In this document: positions 23,320-32,789 of the stretch, in pieces
Layout of the letters: each line of letters starts with the position of its first letter
Numbering within the stretch: position 1 is the stretch's first letter
Origin: Agromyces terreus
Lineage (GTDB): Bacteria > Actinomycetota > Actinomycetes > Actinomycetales > Microbacteriaceae
Length of the DNA stretch: 64,000 nt
Assembly: GCF_009749465.1 (NCBI RefSeq)
Contig: NZ_WBIS01000003.1
Span: 1-64,000 of the forward strand
Direction of reading: 5' to 3'
Notes under the pieces: model-generated
What the model was told of the DNA's origin: nothing
The model's input: only the letters and a program-made list of their open reading frames with translations
Database searches by the model: none
Made by a program: the position numbers and the translations under genes

Positions 23320-24450
23320 GTGAAGAACACGAAGAAGGTGCTTCTCGCTACGATGGCGGCCGCTTCCATGCTCGCACTCGCGGCGTGCTCGGGCGGCTCC
23401 GGCGACGGCGGCAGCGGCGACGGCGGTGGCGACGGCGGCCTGATCGGCGTCGCGATGCCGACCAAGAGCTCGGAGCGTTGGATCCAGGACGGCGACGCCG
23501 TCAAGGAGCAGCTCGAGGAGCAGGGCTTCAAGGTCGACCTGCAGTACGCAGAGGACGACATCCCCACGCAGGTCTCGCAGATCGAGAACATGATCACCAA
23601 GGGTGCTGAGGCCCTGATCATCGCGTCGATCGACGGCACCACGCTCTCGCAGGTGCTCCAGGACGCGGCCGACGCCGACATCCCGGTCATCGCCTACGAC
23701 CGTCTCATCCGCGACTCCGAGAACGTCGACTACTACGCGTCGTTCGACAACTACGTCGTCGGCGTGCAGCAGGCGACCTCGCTCCTCAACGGCCTCGGCC
23801 TGACCGACCTCGAGGGCGAGCCCGCCGCCGACGCGCCGGCCGGTCCGTTCAACATCGAGCTGTTCGCCGGTTCGCCCGACGACAACAACGCCACGTTCTT
23901 CTGGAACGGCGCGATCGACACGCTCCAGCCCCTGATCGACGACGGCACCCTGGTCGTCAAGTCGGGTCAGACCGACTTCGAGCAGGCCGCGACGCTCCGC
24001 TGGGACGGCGAGGTCGCTCAGGAGCGCATGGAGAACATCCTGACCTCCACGTACTCCGACGGCTCGACGGTCAACGCCGTGCTCTCGCCCTACGACGGCC
24101 TGTCGCGAGGCATCATCTCGGCCCTCACCGACGCCGGCTACTCGGTGGGCGACGGCTGGCCGATCATCTCGGGCCAGGACGCCGAGCTCGACTCGGTCAA
24201 GGCGATCAACTCGGGTGAGCAGTACGCGACCATCTTCAAGGACACCCGCCAGCTCGCCGAGGTTGCCGTGAACATGGCCTCCGCGATCCTGAACGGCGAC
24301 GACGTCGAGGTCAACAACGAGACGGACTACGACAACGGCGTGAAGGTCGTTCCCTCGTACCTGCTCGAGTCGCAGATCGTCGTCAAGGACAACATCACCG
24401 AGGTCCTGGTCGACAGCGGCTACTGGACCGAAGAGGAAATCAACGGCTGA
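23320..24450 (+). CDS. chvE: Multiple-sugar ABC transporter binding lipoprotein, ChvE-like
   Basis: This 376-aa periplasmic-type sugar-binding lipoprotein (GTG start after GAAAGGA) has lipobox LALAAC with Cys23 and a Gly/Ser/Asp-rich linker. The mature domain opens with [18 protein letters not shown], which together with [20 protein letters not shown] and [11 protein letters not shown] is characteristic of ChvE/XylF-like proteins binding several monosaccharides (galactose, arabinose, xylose, glucose). It is followed by the matching ATPase and permease. ORFs starting further upstream run through the hairpin region and are rejected. Very large hairpins at 24451-24466 and 24484-24530 follow, as expected for a binding protein made in excess. 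Confidence 0.9.
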   Translation: MKNTKKVLLATMAAASMLALAACSGGSGDGGSGDGGGDGGLIGVAMPTKSSERWIQDGDAVKEQLEEQGFKVDLQYAEDDIPTQVSQIENMITKGAEALIIASIDGTTLSQVLQDAADADIPVIAYDRLIRDSENVDYYASFDNYVVGVQQATSLLNGLGLTDLEGEPAADAPAGPFNIELFAGSPDDNNATFFWNGAIDTLQPLIDDGTLVVKSGQTDFEQAATLRWDGEVAQERMENILTSTYSDGSTVNAVLSPYDGLSRGIISALTDAGYSVGDGWPIISGQDAELDSVKAINSGEQYATIFKDTRQLAEVAVNMASAILNGDDVEVNNETDYDNGVKVVPSYLLESQIVVKDNITEVLVDSGYWTEEEING

Positions 24451-24483
24451 TCGACCCCCGGGTCGACCCGCTGATGGGATGAC

Positions 24484-24530
24484 GCGGCCGGTGCCTGGGG
24501 CGAGAGTAGTCTCGCCTCAGGTCCGGCCGC
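24484..24530 (+). terminator. Large intercistronic hairpin after chvE
   Basis: About 20 bp pair: GCGGCCGG-TG-CCTGGGGCGAG (24484-24504) with CTCGCCTCAGG-T-CCGGCCGC (24511-24530), loop AGTAGT, with a small internal bulge. A smaller TCGACC/GGTCGA hairpin precedes it at 24451-24466. The pair probably reduces read-through into gguA and protects the chvE message. Confidence 0.65.
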
Positions 24531-24575
24531 GGCATCCGCGTCCGACAGGGCACCGGCGATGAAGCAGGAGCAGAT

Positions 24576-26105
24576 ATGACCACGAACATTCTCGAGATGC
24601 GCGGCATCACGAAGACCTTCCCCGGCGTGAAGGCACTCTCCAACGTGACCATCGAGGTCGAGCGCGGCGAAGTCCACGCGATCTGCGGTGAGAACGGCGC
24701 GGGCAAGTCCACGCTGATGAAGGTGCTGTCGGGCGTCTACCCGCACGGAACGTACGACGGCGACATCGTCTTCGAGAACGAGACGGTCGAGTTCAAGGAC
24801 CTGACGGACAGCGAGGCCAAGGGCATCGTGATCATCCACCAGGAACTCGCGCTCAGCCCGTACCTGTCGATCGCCGAGAACATCTTCCTCAACAACGAGT
24901 TGAAGGGGCCCATGGGCCTCATCGACTGGAACAAGACGAACTTCGAGGCCGCCAAGCTTCTCGCGCGCGTCGGACTCCGCGAGAACCCGACGACGAAGAT
25001 CATGGACATCGGCGTCGGCAAGCAGCAGCTCGTCGAGATCGCGAAGGCGCTCTCGAAAGAGGTGAAGCTGCTCATCCTCGACGAGCCGACCGCCGCCCTG
25101 AACGACGAGGACTCCGACCACCTGCTCGACCTGATCCTGCACCTCAAGGGGCAGGGCATCACGTCGATCATCATCAGCCACAAGCTGAACGAGATCAAGA
25201 AGGTCGCCGACTCCGTCACGATCATCCGCGACGGCAAGACGATCGAGACGATCGCCAAGCAGGAGGTGACCGAGGACCGCATCATCAAGGACATGGTGGG
25301 CCGAGACCTCGAGCACCGCTACCCCGACCACACCCCCAACCTCGGCGACGAACTGCTGCGGGTCGAGGACTGGACCGCCCACCACCCGCAGGACTCGAGC
25401 CGCGTCGTCGTCGACAAGGTCAACCTGAACGTGCGCGCCGGCGAGATCGTCGGCATCGCCGGTCTCATGGGCGCCGGTCGCACCGAGTTCGCGATGAGCC
25501 TGTTCGGCCAGAGCTACGGCTCGCGCATCTCTGGCAAGGTCTTCCTCCGCGGCAAGGAGATCAAGACCCGCACCGTCTCGGAGGCCATCGACCAGGGCAT
25601 CGCGTATGCGACCGAGGACCGCAAGACCTACGGCCTCAACCTCATCGAGGACATCAAGCGCAACATCTCGATGGCGTCGTTGAAGAAGCTCGAGAACTTC
25701 GGCCTCGTGCACGACAACGAGGAGTACAAGGTCGCGACCGAGTTCAAGAAGTCGATGAACATCAAGGCGCCGAACGTGCTGGTGAAGACCGGGAAGCTCT
25801 CGGGCGGCAACCAGCAGAAGGTCGTGCTGTCGAAGTGGATCTACTCCGACCCCGACGTGCTCATCCTCGATGAGCCCACGCGAGGCATCGACGTCGGCGC
25901 CAAGTACGAGATCTACACGATCATCAACAAGCTCGCCGCGCAGGGCAAGGGCATCATCGTCATCTCGTCCGAGCTGCCCGAACTGCTCGGCATCTGCGAC
26001 CGCGTGTACGCCCTCTCCGAGGGCCGTATCACCGGCGAACTCCCCATCGCCGAGGCCACGCCCGAGTCGATGCTCAAGCTCATGACCATGGAAAAGCCGC
26101 GCTGA
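24576..26105 (+). CDS. gguA: Multiple-sugar ABC transporter ATPase, GguA/MmsA-like
   Basis: This 509-aa ATPase with two fused nucleotide-binding domains is of the RbsA/XylG/GguA type. Domain 1 has Walker [10 protein letters not shown] (38-46), a degenerate signature around GVGKQQL and Walker [10 protein letters not shown]. Domain 2 has the altered Walker A region [10 protein letters not shown], normal for this family, signature LSGGNQQK and [12 protein letters not shown]. It powers uptake with the GguB-like permease. The ATG at 24576 is preceded by GAAGCAGGAGCAG. Confidence 0.93.
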   Translation: MTTNILEMRGITKTFPGVKALSNVTIEVERGEVHAICGENGAGKSTLMKVLSGVYPHGTYDGDIVFENETVEFKDLTDSEAKGIVIIHQELALSPYLSIAENIFLNNELKGPMGLIDWNKTNFEAAKLLARVGLRENPTTKIMDIGVGKQQLVEIAKALSKEVKLLILDEPTAALNDEDSDHLLDLILHLKGQGITSIIISHKLNEIKKVADSVTIIRDGKTIETIAKQEVTEDRIIKDMVGRDLEHRYPDHTPNLGDELLRVEDWTAHHPQDSSRVVVDKVNLNVRAGEIVGIAGLMGAGRTEFAMSLFGQSYGSRISGKVFLRGKEIKTRTVSEAIDQGIAYATEDRKTYGLNLIEDIKRNISMASLKKLENFGLVHDNEEYKVATEFKKSMNIKAPNVLVKTGKLSGGNQQKVVLSKWIYSDPDVLILDEPTRGIDVGAKYEIYTIINKLAAQGKGIIVISSELPELLGICDRVYALSEGRITGELPIAEATPESMLKLMTMEKPR

Positions 26106-26137
26106 CGCCCGGGCGCGCGCGAATCACAGGAGATCCC

Positions 26138-27382
26138 ATGTCCAACCCATCTCAGGTCCCGACCACCGAGTCGATCCAGGCCGGCGGCAACGTGAACCCG
26201 CCGAGCAACAAGTTCACCGAGCGCATCAGCCACGTGCTGGCCGACCTCGGCAAGAACGGCATCTTCATCGCCCTCATCGCGGTGGTCGTGCTGTTCGCGA
26301 TCCTCACCGACGGCATCCTGCTGCGTCCGCAGAACATCTCCAACCTGGTGGTGCAGAACGGGTACATCCTCGTTCTCGCCATCGGCATGGTGATGGTCAT
26401 CATCGCCGGCCACATCGACCTCTCGGTGGGTTCGGTCGCCGCGTTCGTCGGCGCCTGCTCCGGCGTGTTCGCCGTGCAGTGGGGGCTGCCGTGGTGGCTG
26501 TCGGTCATCCTCTCGCTCGGCATCGGCGCGCTCGTCGGCGTCTGGCAGGGCTTCTGGATCGCGTTCGTCGGCATCCCGGCGTTCATCGTGACGCTGGCCG
26601 GCATGCTCATCTTCCGCGGCCTCGCGCTCGTCGTGCTCGGCAACGCGAACATCGGCTCGTTCCCGGCCGAGTACCGCGCGCTCGGCAACGGCTTCCTGAC
26701 CGACCTGTTCGGCGAGTTCGAGATCGATCCGCTGACGCTCGGCGTCGGAGCCCTCGCGATCTTGATCCTCATCGTGCAGCAGGTGCGCACCCGCCGCGGC
26801 CGTGCGAAGTACGGCCAGGACGTCGAGCCCGTGGTCTGGTTCGTGGTCAAGCTCGTGCTCATCTCGGCCGCGATCGGCTTCTTCGCCTACTCGCTCGCCT
26901 CGTACAAGGGCATCCCGATCACGCTGATCATCCTCGCCGTGCTGATCCTCGTGTACGGCATCGTGATGAACCGCACGGTCTTCGGGCGCCACATCTACGC
27001 GATCGGCGGCAACCGCCACGCGGCGGAGCTCTCGGGCATCAAGACGCGTCGCGTCGACTTCTGGCTGTTCGTCAACATGGGCACGCTCGCCGCGCTCGCG
27101 GGCCTCATCTTCACCGCCCGTCTGAACCTCGCCGGCCCGAAGGCCGGTGACGGCTTCGAACTCGAGGCGATCTCGGCCGCCTTCATCGGCGGCGCGGCGG
27201 TGCAGGGCGGTGTCGGCACCATCGGCGGCGCGATCATCGGTGGTCTGATCATCGGCGTGCTGAACAACGGCATGTCGATCATGGGCATCGGCATCGAGTG
27301 GCAGCAGGTCGTCAAGGGCCTCGTGCTGCTGCTCGCGGTCGCGTTCGACGTCTACAACCGTCGTCGCAGCGGCGGTCGTTGA
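26138..27382 (+). CDS. gguB: Multiple-sugar ABC transporter permease, GguB-like
   Basis: This 414-aa permease of the ribose/xylose (CUT2) family is longer than RbsC-type permeases because of a central insertion (about residues 195-240, RTRRGRAKYGQDVEPVV), typical of GguB/XylH. Signature segments are GHIDLSVGSVAAFVGA and AELSGIKTRRVDFWLFVNMG. It probably dimerises as the channel for ChvE-bound sugars. It ends the operon in front of a perfect 15-bp-stem terminator. Confidence 0.93.
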   Translation: MSNPSQVPTTESIQAGGNVNPPSNKFTERISHVLADLGKNGIFIALIAVVVLFAILTDGILLRPQNISNLVVQNGYILVLAIGMVMVIIAGHIDLSVGSVAAFVGACSGVFAVQWGLPWWLSVILSLGIGALVGVWQGFWIAFVGIPAFIVTLAGMLIFRGLALVVLGNANIGSFPAEYRALGNGFLTDLFGEFEIDPLTLGVGALAILILIVQQVRTRRGRAKYGQDVEPVVWFVVKLVLISAAIGFFAYSLASYKGIPITLIILAVLILVYGIVMNRTVFGRHIYAIGGNRHAAELSGIKTRRVDFWLFVNMGTLAALAGLIFTARLNLAGPKAGDGFELEAISAAFIGGAAVQGGVGTIGGAIIGGLIIGVLNNGMSIMGIGIEWQQVVKGLVLLLAVAFDVYNRRRSGGR

Positions 27383-27402
27383 CCCCCGCGGAGTGAACCG
27401 AG

Positions 27403-27436
27403 CGGAGGGGCGGATGCTGCGGCATCCGCCCCTCCG
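27403..27436. terminator. Terminator after gguB
   Basis: A perfect 15-bp stem, CGGAGGGGCGGATGC (27403-27417) with GCATCCGCCCCTCCG (27422-27436), is closed by a 4-nt loop. It lies between convergent genes and can serve both. Confidence 0.8.
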
Positions 27437-27501
27437 TCGTTCCGTCAGGCGGCGCACGGCATGGCTCCGCGCCGGCGCGGGTCGGTGAGCCGAACGCGGG
27501 G

Positions 27502-28173
27502 TCAGCGTGCCGGGCGCGGTGCGGCGGTGCTGCGGCCGTGGAGGAAGAGCACGAGCTCGGCGGCGGTGCCCTCGAGCACCGGACCGTGGCCGAAGCTCCA
27601 GTCGGCGTCGGTCGCGACGAGGGTGTGCCCGCGGATGACGGCCTTGATCTCGGTGGGCGCCTCGAGGGCGCGACGCAGGGCGACGGCGCCGGTCGCGCGG
27701 CCGGGGACCGCGATCGGCAGGTCGAGGGACGCCGAGACGTCGAGCGTCGCGACGACGGCTTCGGCGAGGGCGCCGATGCCGTGCTGGAGTGCTCCGGGCC
27801 CGGCGCTCGGCAGATTCGCGAGACGTGCCGGCAGTGCGGTGGGCGAGCCGTCGTCGGATGCCGCGACCCGGCGTGCGATCGCGAGGTCGGCCGCTACGGC
27901 GCTGAAGCCCTGCTCCGCGAGGGAGCGGGCGCTCGTGCGCCAACGTTCGCCGCGCGGGGTCGAGAGGCGCCAGGCGAGATGCGCGACGACCTCGTGCACC
28001 GTCCACCCGGGGCGCTGCGCGGCGCCGGACCATGCGTCGTCGGGCCGGGATGCGAGCGCGGTGCTCAAGCCGCCGAGCACCTCGGCGAGCTCGGCGTTCC
28101 ACGACGGATCCACCGAGGACTCGTCGTGCCGCGGCCGGTTCGACAGCGGCAGGTAGCGCGAGAGATCCGACAT
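27502..28173 (-). CDS. Maleylpyruvate isomerase N-terminal / DinB-like family protein
   Basis: The 223-aa product has the mycothiol-dependent maleylpyruvate isomerase N-terminal (MDMPI) pattern: an amphipathic helix, then AQRPGWTVHEVVAHLAW with the metal-type His pair, and a C-terminal domain with an RGHTLVATDADWSFGHGP element. This family uses or senses mycothiol and occurs across actinobacteria with mostly unknown substrates. The ATG lies exactly 6 nt after TAGGCT on the minus strand, so it is probably leaderless. Confidence 0.78.
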   Translation of the reverse strand: MSDLSRYLPLSNRPRHDESSVDPSWNAELAEVLGGLSTALASRPDDAWSGAAQRPGWTVHEVVAHLAWRLSTPRGERWRTSARSLAEQGFSAVAADLAIARRVAASDDGSPTALPARLANLPSAGPGALQHGIGALAEAVVATLDVSASLDLPIAVPGRATGAVALRRALEAPTEIKAVIRGHTLVATDADWSFGHGPVLEGTAAELVLFLHGRSTAAPRPAR

Positions 28174-28216
28174 GCCAGCAGCCTACGCGTGCGGCTGCGC
28201 CGCGGCATCCGTCGGT

Positions 28217-28597
28217 TCAGGCGGCGGAGGAGTCGGGCAGCTGCTGCAGGGTCCAGCGGTTGCCGTCGGGGTCGTGCAGGGTGATGAACCGACCCCAGGC
28301 CTGCTCGTCGACCCCCTCGGCCTCGACGCCCTTGGCGCGCAGCTCGGCGAGCACGGCGTCGGCGTCGGGGATGACGACCTGGATCGTGTCCTGGGCGCCG
28401 GGCGCCATCGTCATGCCGAGACCCGTGCCGATCGCGATCGAGCAGGCCGACCCCGGCGGGGTGAGCTGCACGAACCGCAGGTCGTCGCTGACCTGCTGGT
28501 CGTGGTCGGCGTTGAAGCCGAGCTTCTCGACGTAGAACGCCTTCGCCCGGTCGACGTCGGTGACGGGCACGAAGATGAGTTCGATCTTCCAGTCCAT
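28217..28597 (-). CDS. VOC/glyoxalase-fold protein
   Basis: This 126-aa protein of the vicinal oxygen chelate superfamily begins MDWKIELIFVPVTDVDRAKAFY and ends with FITLHDPDGNRWTLQQLP, the usual paired beta-alpha-beta-beta-beta units. The GGAGG site before 28597 decides the start; longer frames upstream lack one. Members include glyoxalases, dioxygenases and antibiotic-binding proteins. No substrate can be assigned. Confidence 0.85.
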   Translation of the reverse strand: MDWKIELIFVPVTDVDRAKAFYVEKLGFNADHDQQVSDDLRFVQLTPPGSACSIAIGTGLGMTMAPGAQDTIQVVIPDADAVLAELRAKGVEAEGVDEQAWGRFITLHDPDGNRWTLQQLPDSSAA

Positions 28598-28716
28598 GGT
28601 GGAACCTCCGGTGGTCGCGCTCGGGTTCGCGGGATTCGTTCGGTGTCCCTCCATGCTCGCGCGGCCCACCGACATCCGCGGGTTCGAGGCATCCGCTTCG
28701 GTGGAAGGATGGGGGA

Positions 28717-29292
28717 ATGGCACTGCACATCACCGGAGACCCTGCCGCCGACGAACTGCTGAGCGGCGACGCGTTCGCACTGCTCACCGGCATGCTGCTC
28801 GACCAGCAGGTCACGATGGAGTCGGCGTTCGCCGGGCCCGTGAAGATCCGCGACCGGGTCGGCTCGATCGATCCCGCCGTCATCGCGGACCTCGCGCCCG
28901 ACGACCTCGTCGCGGCGTTCAAGCAGACGCCGGCCGTGCACCGGTTCCCGGGTTCGATGGCCGAGCGCGTGCAGACGCTCGCGACGGCGGTGCGCGAGGA
29001 GTGGGGCGGCGACGCGAGCCAGATCTGGACCCGCGGCGAGCCCACCGGCGCCGAGGTGCTGAAGCGCCTCAAGGCGCTCCCCGGCTTCGGCGACCAGAAG
29101 GCGCGCATCTTCCTGGCCCTGCTCGGCAAGCAGTGCGGGCTCGAGGCATCCGGATGGCGCGAAGCCGCCGGCGCCTACGGCGAGGCCGACGCCTACCGCT
29201 CCGTCGCGGACATCGTCGACCCCGAGTCGCTCGCCAAGGTGCGCGCGACCAAGCAGGCGGCCAAGGCCGCCGCGAAGGCCGCGAAGGGCTGA
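28717..29292 (+). CDS. HhH-GPD base-excision-repair family protein
   Basis: The 191-aa protein is an uncharacterised HhH-GPD family member of the type seen in actinobacteria. LLDQQVTMESAFAGP at the N-terminus and the helix-hairpin-helix LKRLKALPGFGDQKARIFLALLGKQ (about residues 115-140) are visible. The classic catalytic Lys/Asp pattern of MutY/Nth is not obvious and no 4Fe-4S cysteines are present. The tail is a Lys/Ala-rich DNA-binding-like end (KQAAKAAAKAAKG). The ATG is 6 nt after AAGGAT. Confidence 0.82.
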   Translation: MALHITGDPAADELLSGDAFALLTGMLLDQQVTMESAFAGPVKIRDRVGSIDPAVIADLAPDDLVAAFKQTPAVHRFPGSMAERVQTLATAVREEWGGDASQIWTRGEPTGAEVLKRLKALPGFGDQKARIFLALLGKQCGLEASGWREAAGAYGEADAYRSVADIVDPESLAKVRATKQAAKAAAKAAKG

Positions 29293-29302
29293 CGCGGCCG
29301 GC

Positions 29303-31528
29303 TCACCGCGTCGCGTACTCGGCGAGCCAGGCGTCGACCATCCACTCGGCATCCTCCGCCCGGGCCGCCGAGTCCACGAACTCCGCGTCGGTGATCATGA
29401 GGAACTCGTTCGCTTCGGGGGCGTCGTTCCAGGTGACGTCGACCGCGCGCCAGGTTCCGTCGACCTGCACCTTGTTCCAGGCGTGCCTGCCGCCCTCGAG
29501 CACGTCGCCGGTGACGACCACCGACTCGACCCCTGCCTCGCCCGCGAGGGCGTGGAACGCGTCAGCGTAGCTCGCGCACACGCCGAGGCCCTGCAGCAGG
29601 ACCCCGTCGGCACGCCACGCATACCGGTCGTTCGGCGCGATCTGACCGCCGTTCGCGTCCCTCGCGGCGAGGGCGCGGTGATCGTATTCGGCGTTCTCGG
29701 TCAGCCAGTCGTTCAGCGCGACCACCTTGTCGGCGTCGGTCTGCCCCTCGTCGACGACGGATGCGACGACCTCGGCGACCTTGGCTGCGAGCTCCGTCTG
29801 GAGCTGCTGGGCCTCGGCGGTGCGCAGCTGGTACTGGACGCCGACGCGGTCGCCGTCCGCTGAGAACGTGTAGCTCTCCACGCCCATCGCGTACGGGTTC
29901 TGCAGGAGCGCCTCGAAGAGGGCGTCGGCCAGGCTCGGCGCGCCGGGCAAGGAGACGTAGGCGGAGACGTCGATCACCGGCGTCTGAGCGATGAGGTGCT
30001 TCGCGAGGTAGGTCACCATCTCCGAGCTGCCGAAGACCGGGAGCTCGGTTTCGGGGGCGATCTTGGAACCGGCGGCGACTTCGGCGACGCTGCCCGAGAC
30101 CGCGCTGAACCCCGTGCCGCCGGTCGTCGGCGCCTCGGCCGCCGCGCGCTCGTTGAACGCGGCGATCGCCGCCGGCAGGTCGGGGGTCGAGGACTTGCTG
30201 AGCGGCACCCACTCTCCGATGCGGGTGCCACGCCCCATGAGCGGCAGCACCCAGCGGTCGTCGTAGTCGCGCACCTCGGCGAGGTCGACCGTGGCGACCG
30301 TGGATCGGGTTGCGCCGTCGAGCGAGGTGAAATAGACCGAGGTCTGCAGGTTCTCGACGCCGTCGATGTACCCGCTGTCGCCCCACAGCTTCGCATTGCG
30401 CGAAGCGTCGAAAGCGATCTCGTACGGGAGCGCGCCGGCGATCTCGACCGCGTCGTAGTCGCGATACGGCGAGTACCGGGTGCCGTCGGTCGCGATGACC
30501 CCGAAGTCGTAGTACTCGGTTCGGCCTCCGGTACCCCATCCGGCGATGATGGTGTCGGCGCTCGAGCCGTCGAAGAGATCCATGTCATCGTTCTGCGTCA
30601 GGACGAAGGGGGCGTCGATCGCCTCGAGGGTCTGGTCGGTGCTCGTCCACTCGGTCTCGGCGGTCGTGGCGAGCACGGTCTCCATCCTCAAGCTGCTCTC
30701 GGTATCCAGCGAGGACGTGTACACGAGATAGCGGGTCGCGCCGGGCACCTCGTTCCACGCCATGTGGAGATCGCCGGTCTGGGCATCGGTGCTGAAGGTC
30801 ACGATCGGCGCCTCGAACTCGTTGGCGATGGTGAACCGCGTCACGCGAGGCTTGGCCAGAGCCGCACCTTCGTCGTCGAGTCGTTGCACGAGGAAGTACT
30901 CGTCGTGCAGGCCCCAGCCGGTGTTCTCCTCGGACTTGTACCGCACGTCGTCGATGGTCATGTCCATCTCTCTGGGCAGTACGGCGATCGGCCTGCCCGG
31001 GTCGTACTGGATGATCGTCGCCTCGGCCCGCCTCGTGAAGGCCGGGTCGGTGTAGACGGCCACGGCGAATGACGTGTCGATGTAGCCGGACTCGGGATCG
31101 GGTTCGACGTAGTCGGCAGAGATCTCGTCGAGGTCGTAGGCTGCGGGCACCTCGAAGACGTGATCGGGCTCGAGGTCGAGCATCGGCTCGGTCCAGTCGT
31201 AACGGTCGTCGAGGTTCTCGGCGGCGGCCGCCGAGGATCCGCCGGCCCCGCCGATGCCGATGACGACGATCGTGGCGGTGACGAGGGCCGCCGCGGTCGC
31301 AGCGGCGATGCTGCCGATGAGCCAGCCGCGACGCGCTCGACCCGTCGCGCTCGGTGCCGCCGAGGGTGCGGGGATGGGCGCTGGTTCGGGTTCGGGTGCG
31401 GGTGCGGGTGCGAGCGCTGCCACGGGCATCGGCGCGAGATGCTCGGTCCACTGCGTGCCGTCCCAGTAGCGGAGATGTCCGCTGCCGGCGGGGTCGGGAT
31501 ACCAGGCTGGAGGAGAGGACTGCGGCAC
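29303..31528 (-). CDS. DUF2510 membrane protein with C-terminal transglutaminase-like domain
   Basis: The 741-aa protein has three parts: an N-terminal DUF2510 motif (PAWYPDPAGSGHLRYWDGTQWTEH), a Pro/Ala-rich linker and one membrane segment (about residues 70-93), then a long extracellular region. The extracellular part ends in a transglutaminase-like domain with the triad Cys651 (GLGVCASYADAF), His682 (GGRHAWN) and Asp697 (AVDVTWND). This layout suggests a membrane-anchored cell-wall or protein cross-linking or processing enzyme. The middle 500 residues contain fibronectin-like strands (TRYLVYTSS) but no named domain. It stands alone, tail-to-tail with the HhH-GPD gene. Confidence 0.8.
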   Translation of the reverse strand: MPQSSPPAWYPDPAGSGHLRYWDGTQWTEHLAPMPVAALAPAPAPEPEPAPIPAPSAAPSATGRARRGWLIGSIAAATAAALVTATIVVIGIGGAGGSSAAAAENLDDRYDWTEPMLDLEPDHVFEVPAAYDLDEISADYVEPDPESGYIDTSFAVAVYTDPAFTRRAEATIIQYDPGRPIAVLPREMDMTIDDVRYKSEENTGWGLHDEYFLVQRLDDEGAALAKPRVTRFTIANEFEAPIVTFSTDAQTGDLHMAWNEVPGATRYLVYTSSLDTESSLRMETVLATTAETEWTSTDQTLEAIDAPFVLTQNDDMDLFDGSSADTIIAGWGTGGRTEYYDFGVIATDGTRYSPYRDYDAVEIAGALPYEIAFDASRNAKLWGDSGYIDGVENLQTSVYFTSLDGATRSTVATVDLAEVRDYDDRWVLPLMGRGTRIGEWVPLSKSSTPDLPAAIAAFNERAAAEAPTTGGTGFSAVSGSVAEVAAGSKIAPETELPVFGSSEMVTYLAKHLIAQTPVIDVSAYVSLPGAPSLADALFEALLQNPYAMGVESYTFSADGDRVGVQYQLRTAEAQQLQTELAAKVAEVVASVVDEGQTDADKVVALNDWLTENAEYDHRALAARDANGGQIAPNDRYAWRADGVLLQGLGVCASYADAFHALAGEAGVESVVVTGDVLEGGRHAWNKVQVDGTWRAVDVTWNDAPEANEFLMITDAEFVDSAARAEDAEWMVDAWLAEYATR

Positions 31529-31860
31529 GGGTGTGCTCCTGTTCGACGGGGCGCGGAACGGTGCGAAGCTCGGGTCGGGTACCGCCTCGTCGTCGGACAG
31601 GCAGCCCGTTCAGACTGGCACAACCTCGGCGGCCCGACGATTCCGTGACGTGCGGCAACCCCCCGCCGTCGCATTCCGCGAGTCGGCGCGCGCGACACGC
31701 GCACCGCACCCGCGGCAATGTCGGCGGGTGGTGGGAGCATGAGGGCACAACACCATATGTAGGGGTCGCAGCATCCTGAACCCCCCAAGTGTCGTGCGGG
31801 CGAGATCTCGCGACACGCCCGGGGGTCCATCCACAAGCTGGAAATCGGTTCGGTCGCCGG
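31529..31860. other. Gene-free region upstream of the nrd control region
   Basis: No gene is supported. A short palindrome with GTGTCGTGC (about 31791) and GCGACACGCC (about 31810) lies next to CCTGAA. It echoes the core of the AATTCAGG elements but lacks their outer repeats, so it is at most a degenerate relative. Confidence 0.4.
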
Positions 31861-31936
31861 CTGTGGATAACCTCGGTCGGCTCCGCGAGAATCCGCGGGT
31901 CACCGGGGCATCCGATTGGGGATGGACTGTGGATGA
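31827..31936. promoter_or_regulatory. Cluster of DnaA-box-like sites before nrdHIEF
   Basis: There is a perfect DnaA box TTATCCACA on the minus strand at 31862-31870, a one-mismatch box TCATCCACA at 31928-31936 (minus), and a weaker CCATCCACA at 31827-31835 (plus). DnaA control of ribonucleotide reductase genes is known in E. coli. Here the role is inferred from position, 140-250 bp before nrdH. Confidence 0.5.
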
Positions 31937-31962
31937 AGCGGTGGAAAACTACAGTGATGTAA

Positions 31963-32010
31963 CTACAGCATGTTGTGTCGGTTCAGTTCGACAGCCACTA
32001 GATGTAGTAT
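31963..32010 (+). promoter_or_regulatory. Paired NrdR boxes and promoter of nrdHIEF
   Basis: CTACAGCATGTTGTGT (31963-31978) and CCACTAGATGTAGTAT (31995-32010) resemble the NrdR consensus ACACTATATATAGTGT. Their centres are 32 bp apart, three helical turns, as in known NrdR pairs. The -10-like TAGTAT (32005-32010) lies inside the second box, so repressor binding would block polymerase. A stem-loop GGGCTCC/GGAGCCC (32037-32053) follows in the leader. Confidence 0.65.
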
Positions 32011-32072
32011 TGAAGTCGTTGGAAAACCACGGGGGCGGGCTCCTCCGGAGCCCGAGAAGAACAGGGGAGAAC

Positions 32073-32306
32073 ATGACGGTCACGGTCTACACCAAGCCTT
32101 CTTGCGTCCAGTGCAACGCCACCTACCGGGCGCTCGACAGCAAGGGCATCGAGTACGAAGTGCTCGACGTCTCGGCCGACGAGAACGCGCTTGCACAGGT
32201 CAAAGAGCTGGGCTACCTGCAGGCCCCGGTCGTCATCACCGACGAAGACCACTGGTCGGGCTTCCGCCCCGACAAGATCGCCGAGCTCGCCTCGCGCCTG
32301 GGCTGA
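32073..32306 (+). CDS. nrdH: Glutaredoxin-like protein NrdH
   Basis: This 77-aa redoxin is the electron donor of class Ib ribonucleotide reductase. The active-site CVQC (Cys11-Cys14) lies in TVYTKPSCVQCNATYRAL, and the C-terminal WSGFRPDKI is typical of NrdH. The ATG at 32073 follows AGGGGAGA. It is the first gene of the nrd operon, controlled by the NrdR/DnaA-box region. Confidence 0.95.
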   Translation: MTVTVYTKPSCVQCNATYRALDSKGIEYEVLDVSADENALAQVKELGYLQAPVVITDEDHWSGFRPDKIAELASRLG

Positions 32307-32369
32307 TCCCCGATCCGCCGCCCGTGAGCTCAGCAGAGTGAAACGGAACGCGAAGGGAGCGCACAGAGC

Positions 32370-32789
32370 GTGACGAACCTGGTCTACTTCTCGAGCGTGT
32401 CGGGCAACACCGCGCGCTTCATCGAGAAGCTCGGACGCCCGGCCGATCGCATCCCGCTGTTCGCGAAAGACGAGCCCCTCGTGGCATCCGAACCCTTCGT
32501 GCTCGTCCTCCCGACCTACGGCGGGGGCGACGGCAACGGCGCGGTGCCCAAGCAGGTCATCCGGTTCCTCAACGACGAGCGCAACCGGTCACTGATCCGC
32601 GGGGTCATCGGCGCCGGCAACACCAACTTCGGCACGGGCTACTGCCTGGCCGCAGACATCATCGCGGCCAAATGCCATGTGCCGCCGCTGTATCGCTTCG
32701 AAGTATTCGGAACACCTGACGACGTGAACGCCGTCAACGAGGGATTGGACGCATTTTGGTCAACGCAGCAGCTTCTGACAGCGGTGTAG
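32370..32789 (+). CDS. nrdI: Ribonucleotide reductase flavodoxin NrdI
   Basis: This 139-aa flavodoxin-like protein supplies the oxidant for assembling the Mn2 tyrosyl-radical cofactor of NrdF. The FMN loop is [10 protein letters not shown] near the N-terminus, followed by [17 protein letters not shown] and [13 protein letters not shown]. The GTG start is usual for the family. A 63-bp gap separates it from nrdH, and nrdE begins at or just inside its end. Confidence 0.95.
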   Translation: MTNLVYFSSVSGNTARFIEKLGRPADRIPLFAKDEPLVASEPFVLVLPTYGGGDGNGAVPKQVIRFLNDERNRSLIRGVIGAGNTNFGTGYCLAADIIAAKCHVPPLYRFEVFGTPDDVNAVNEGLDAFWSTQQLLTAV

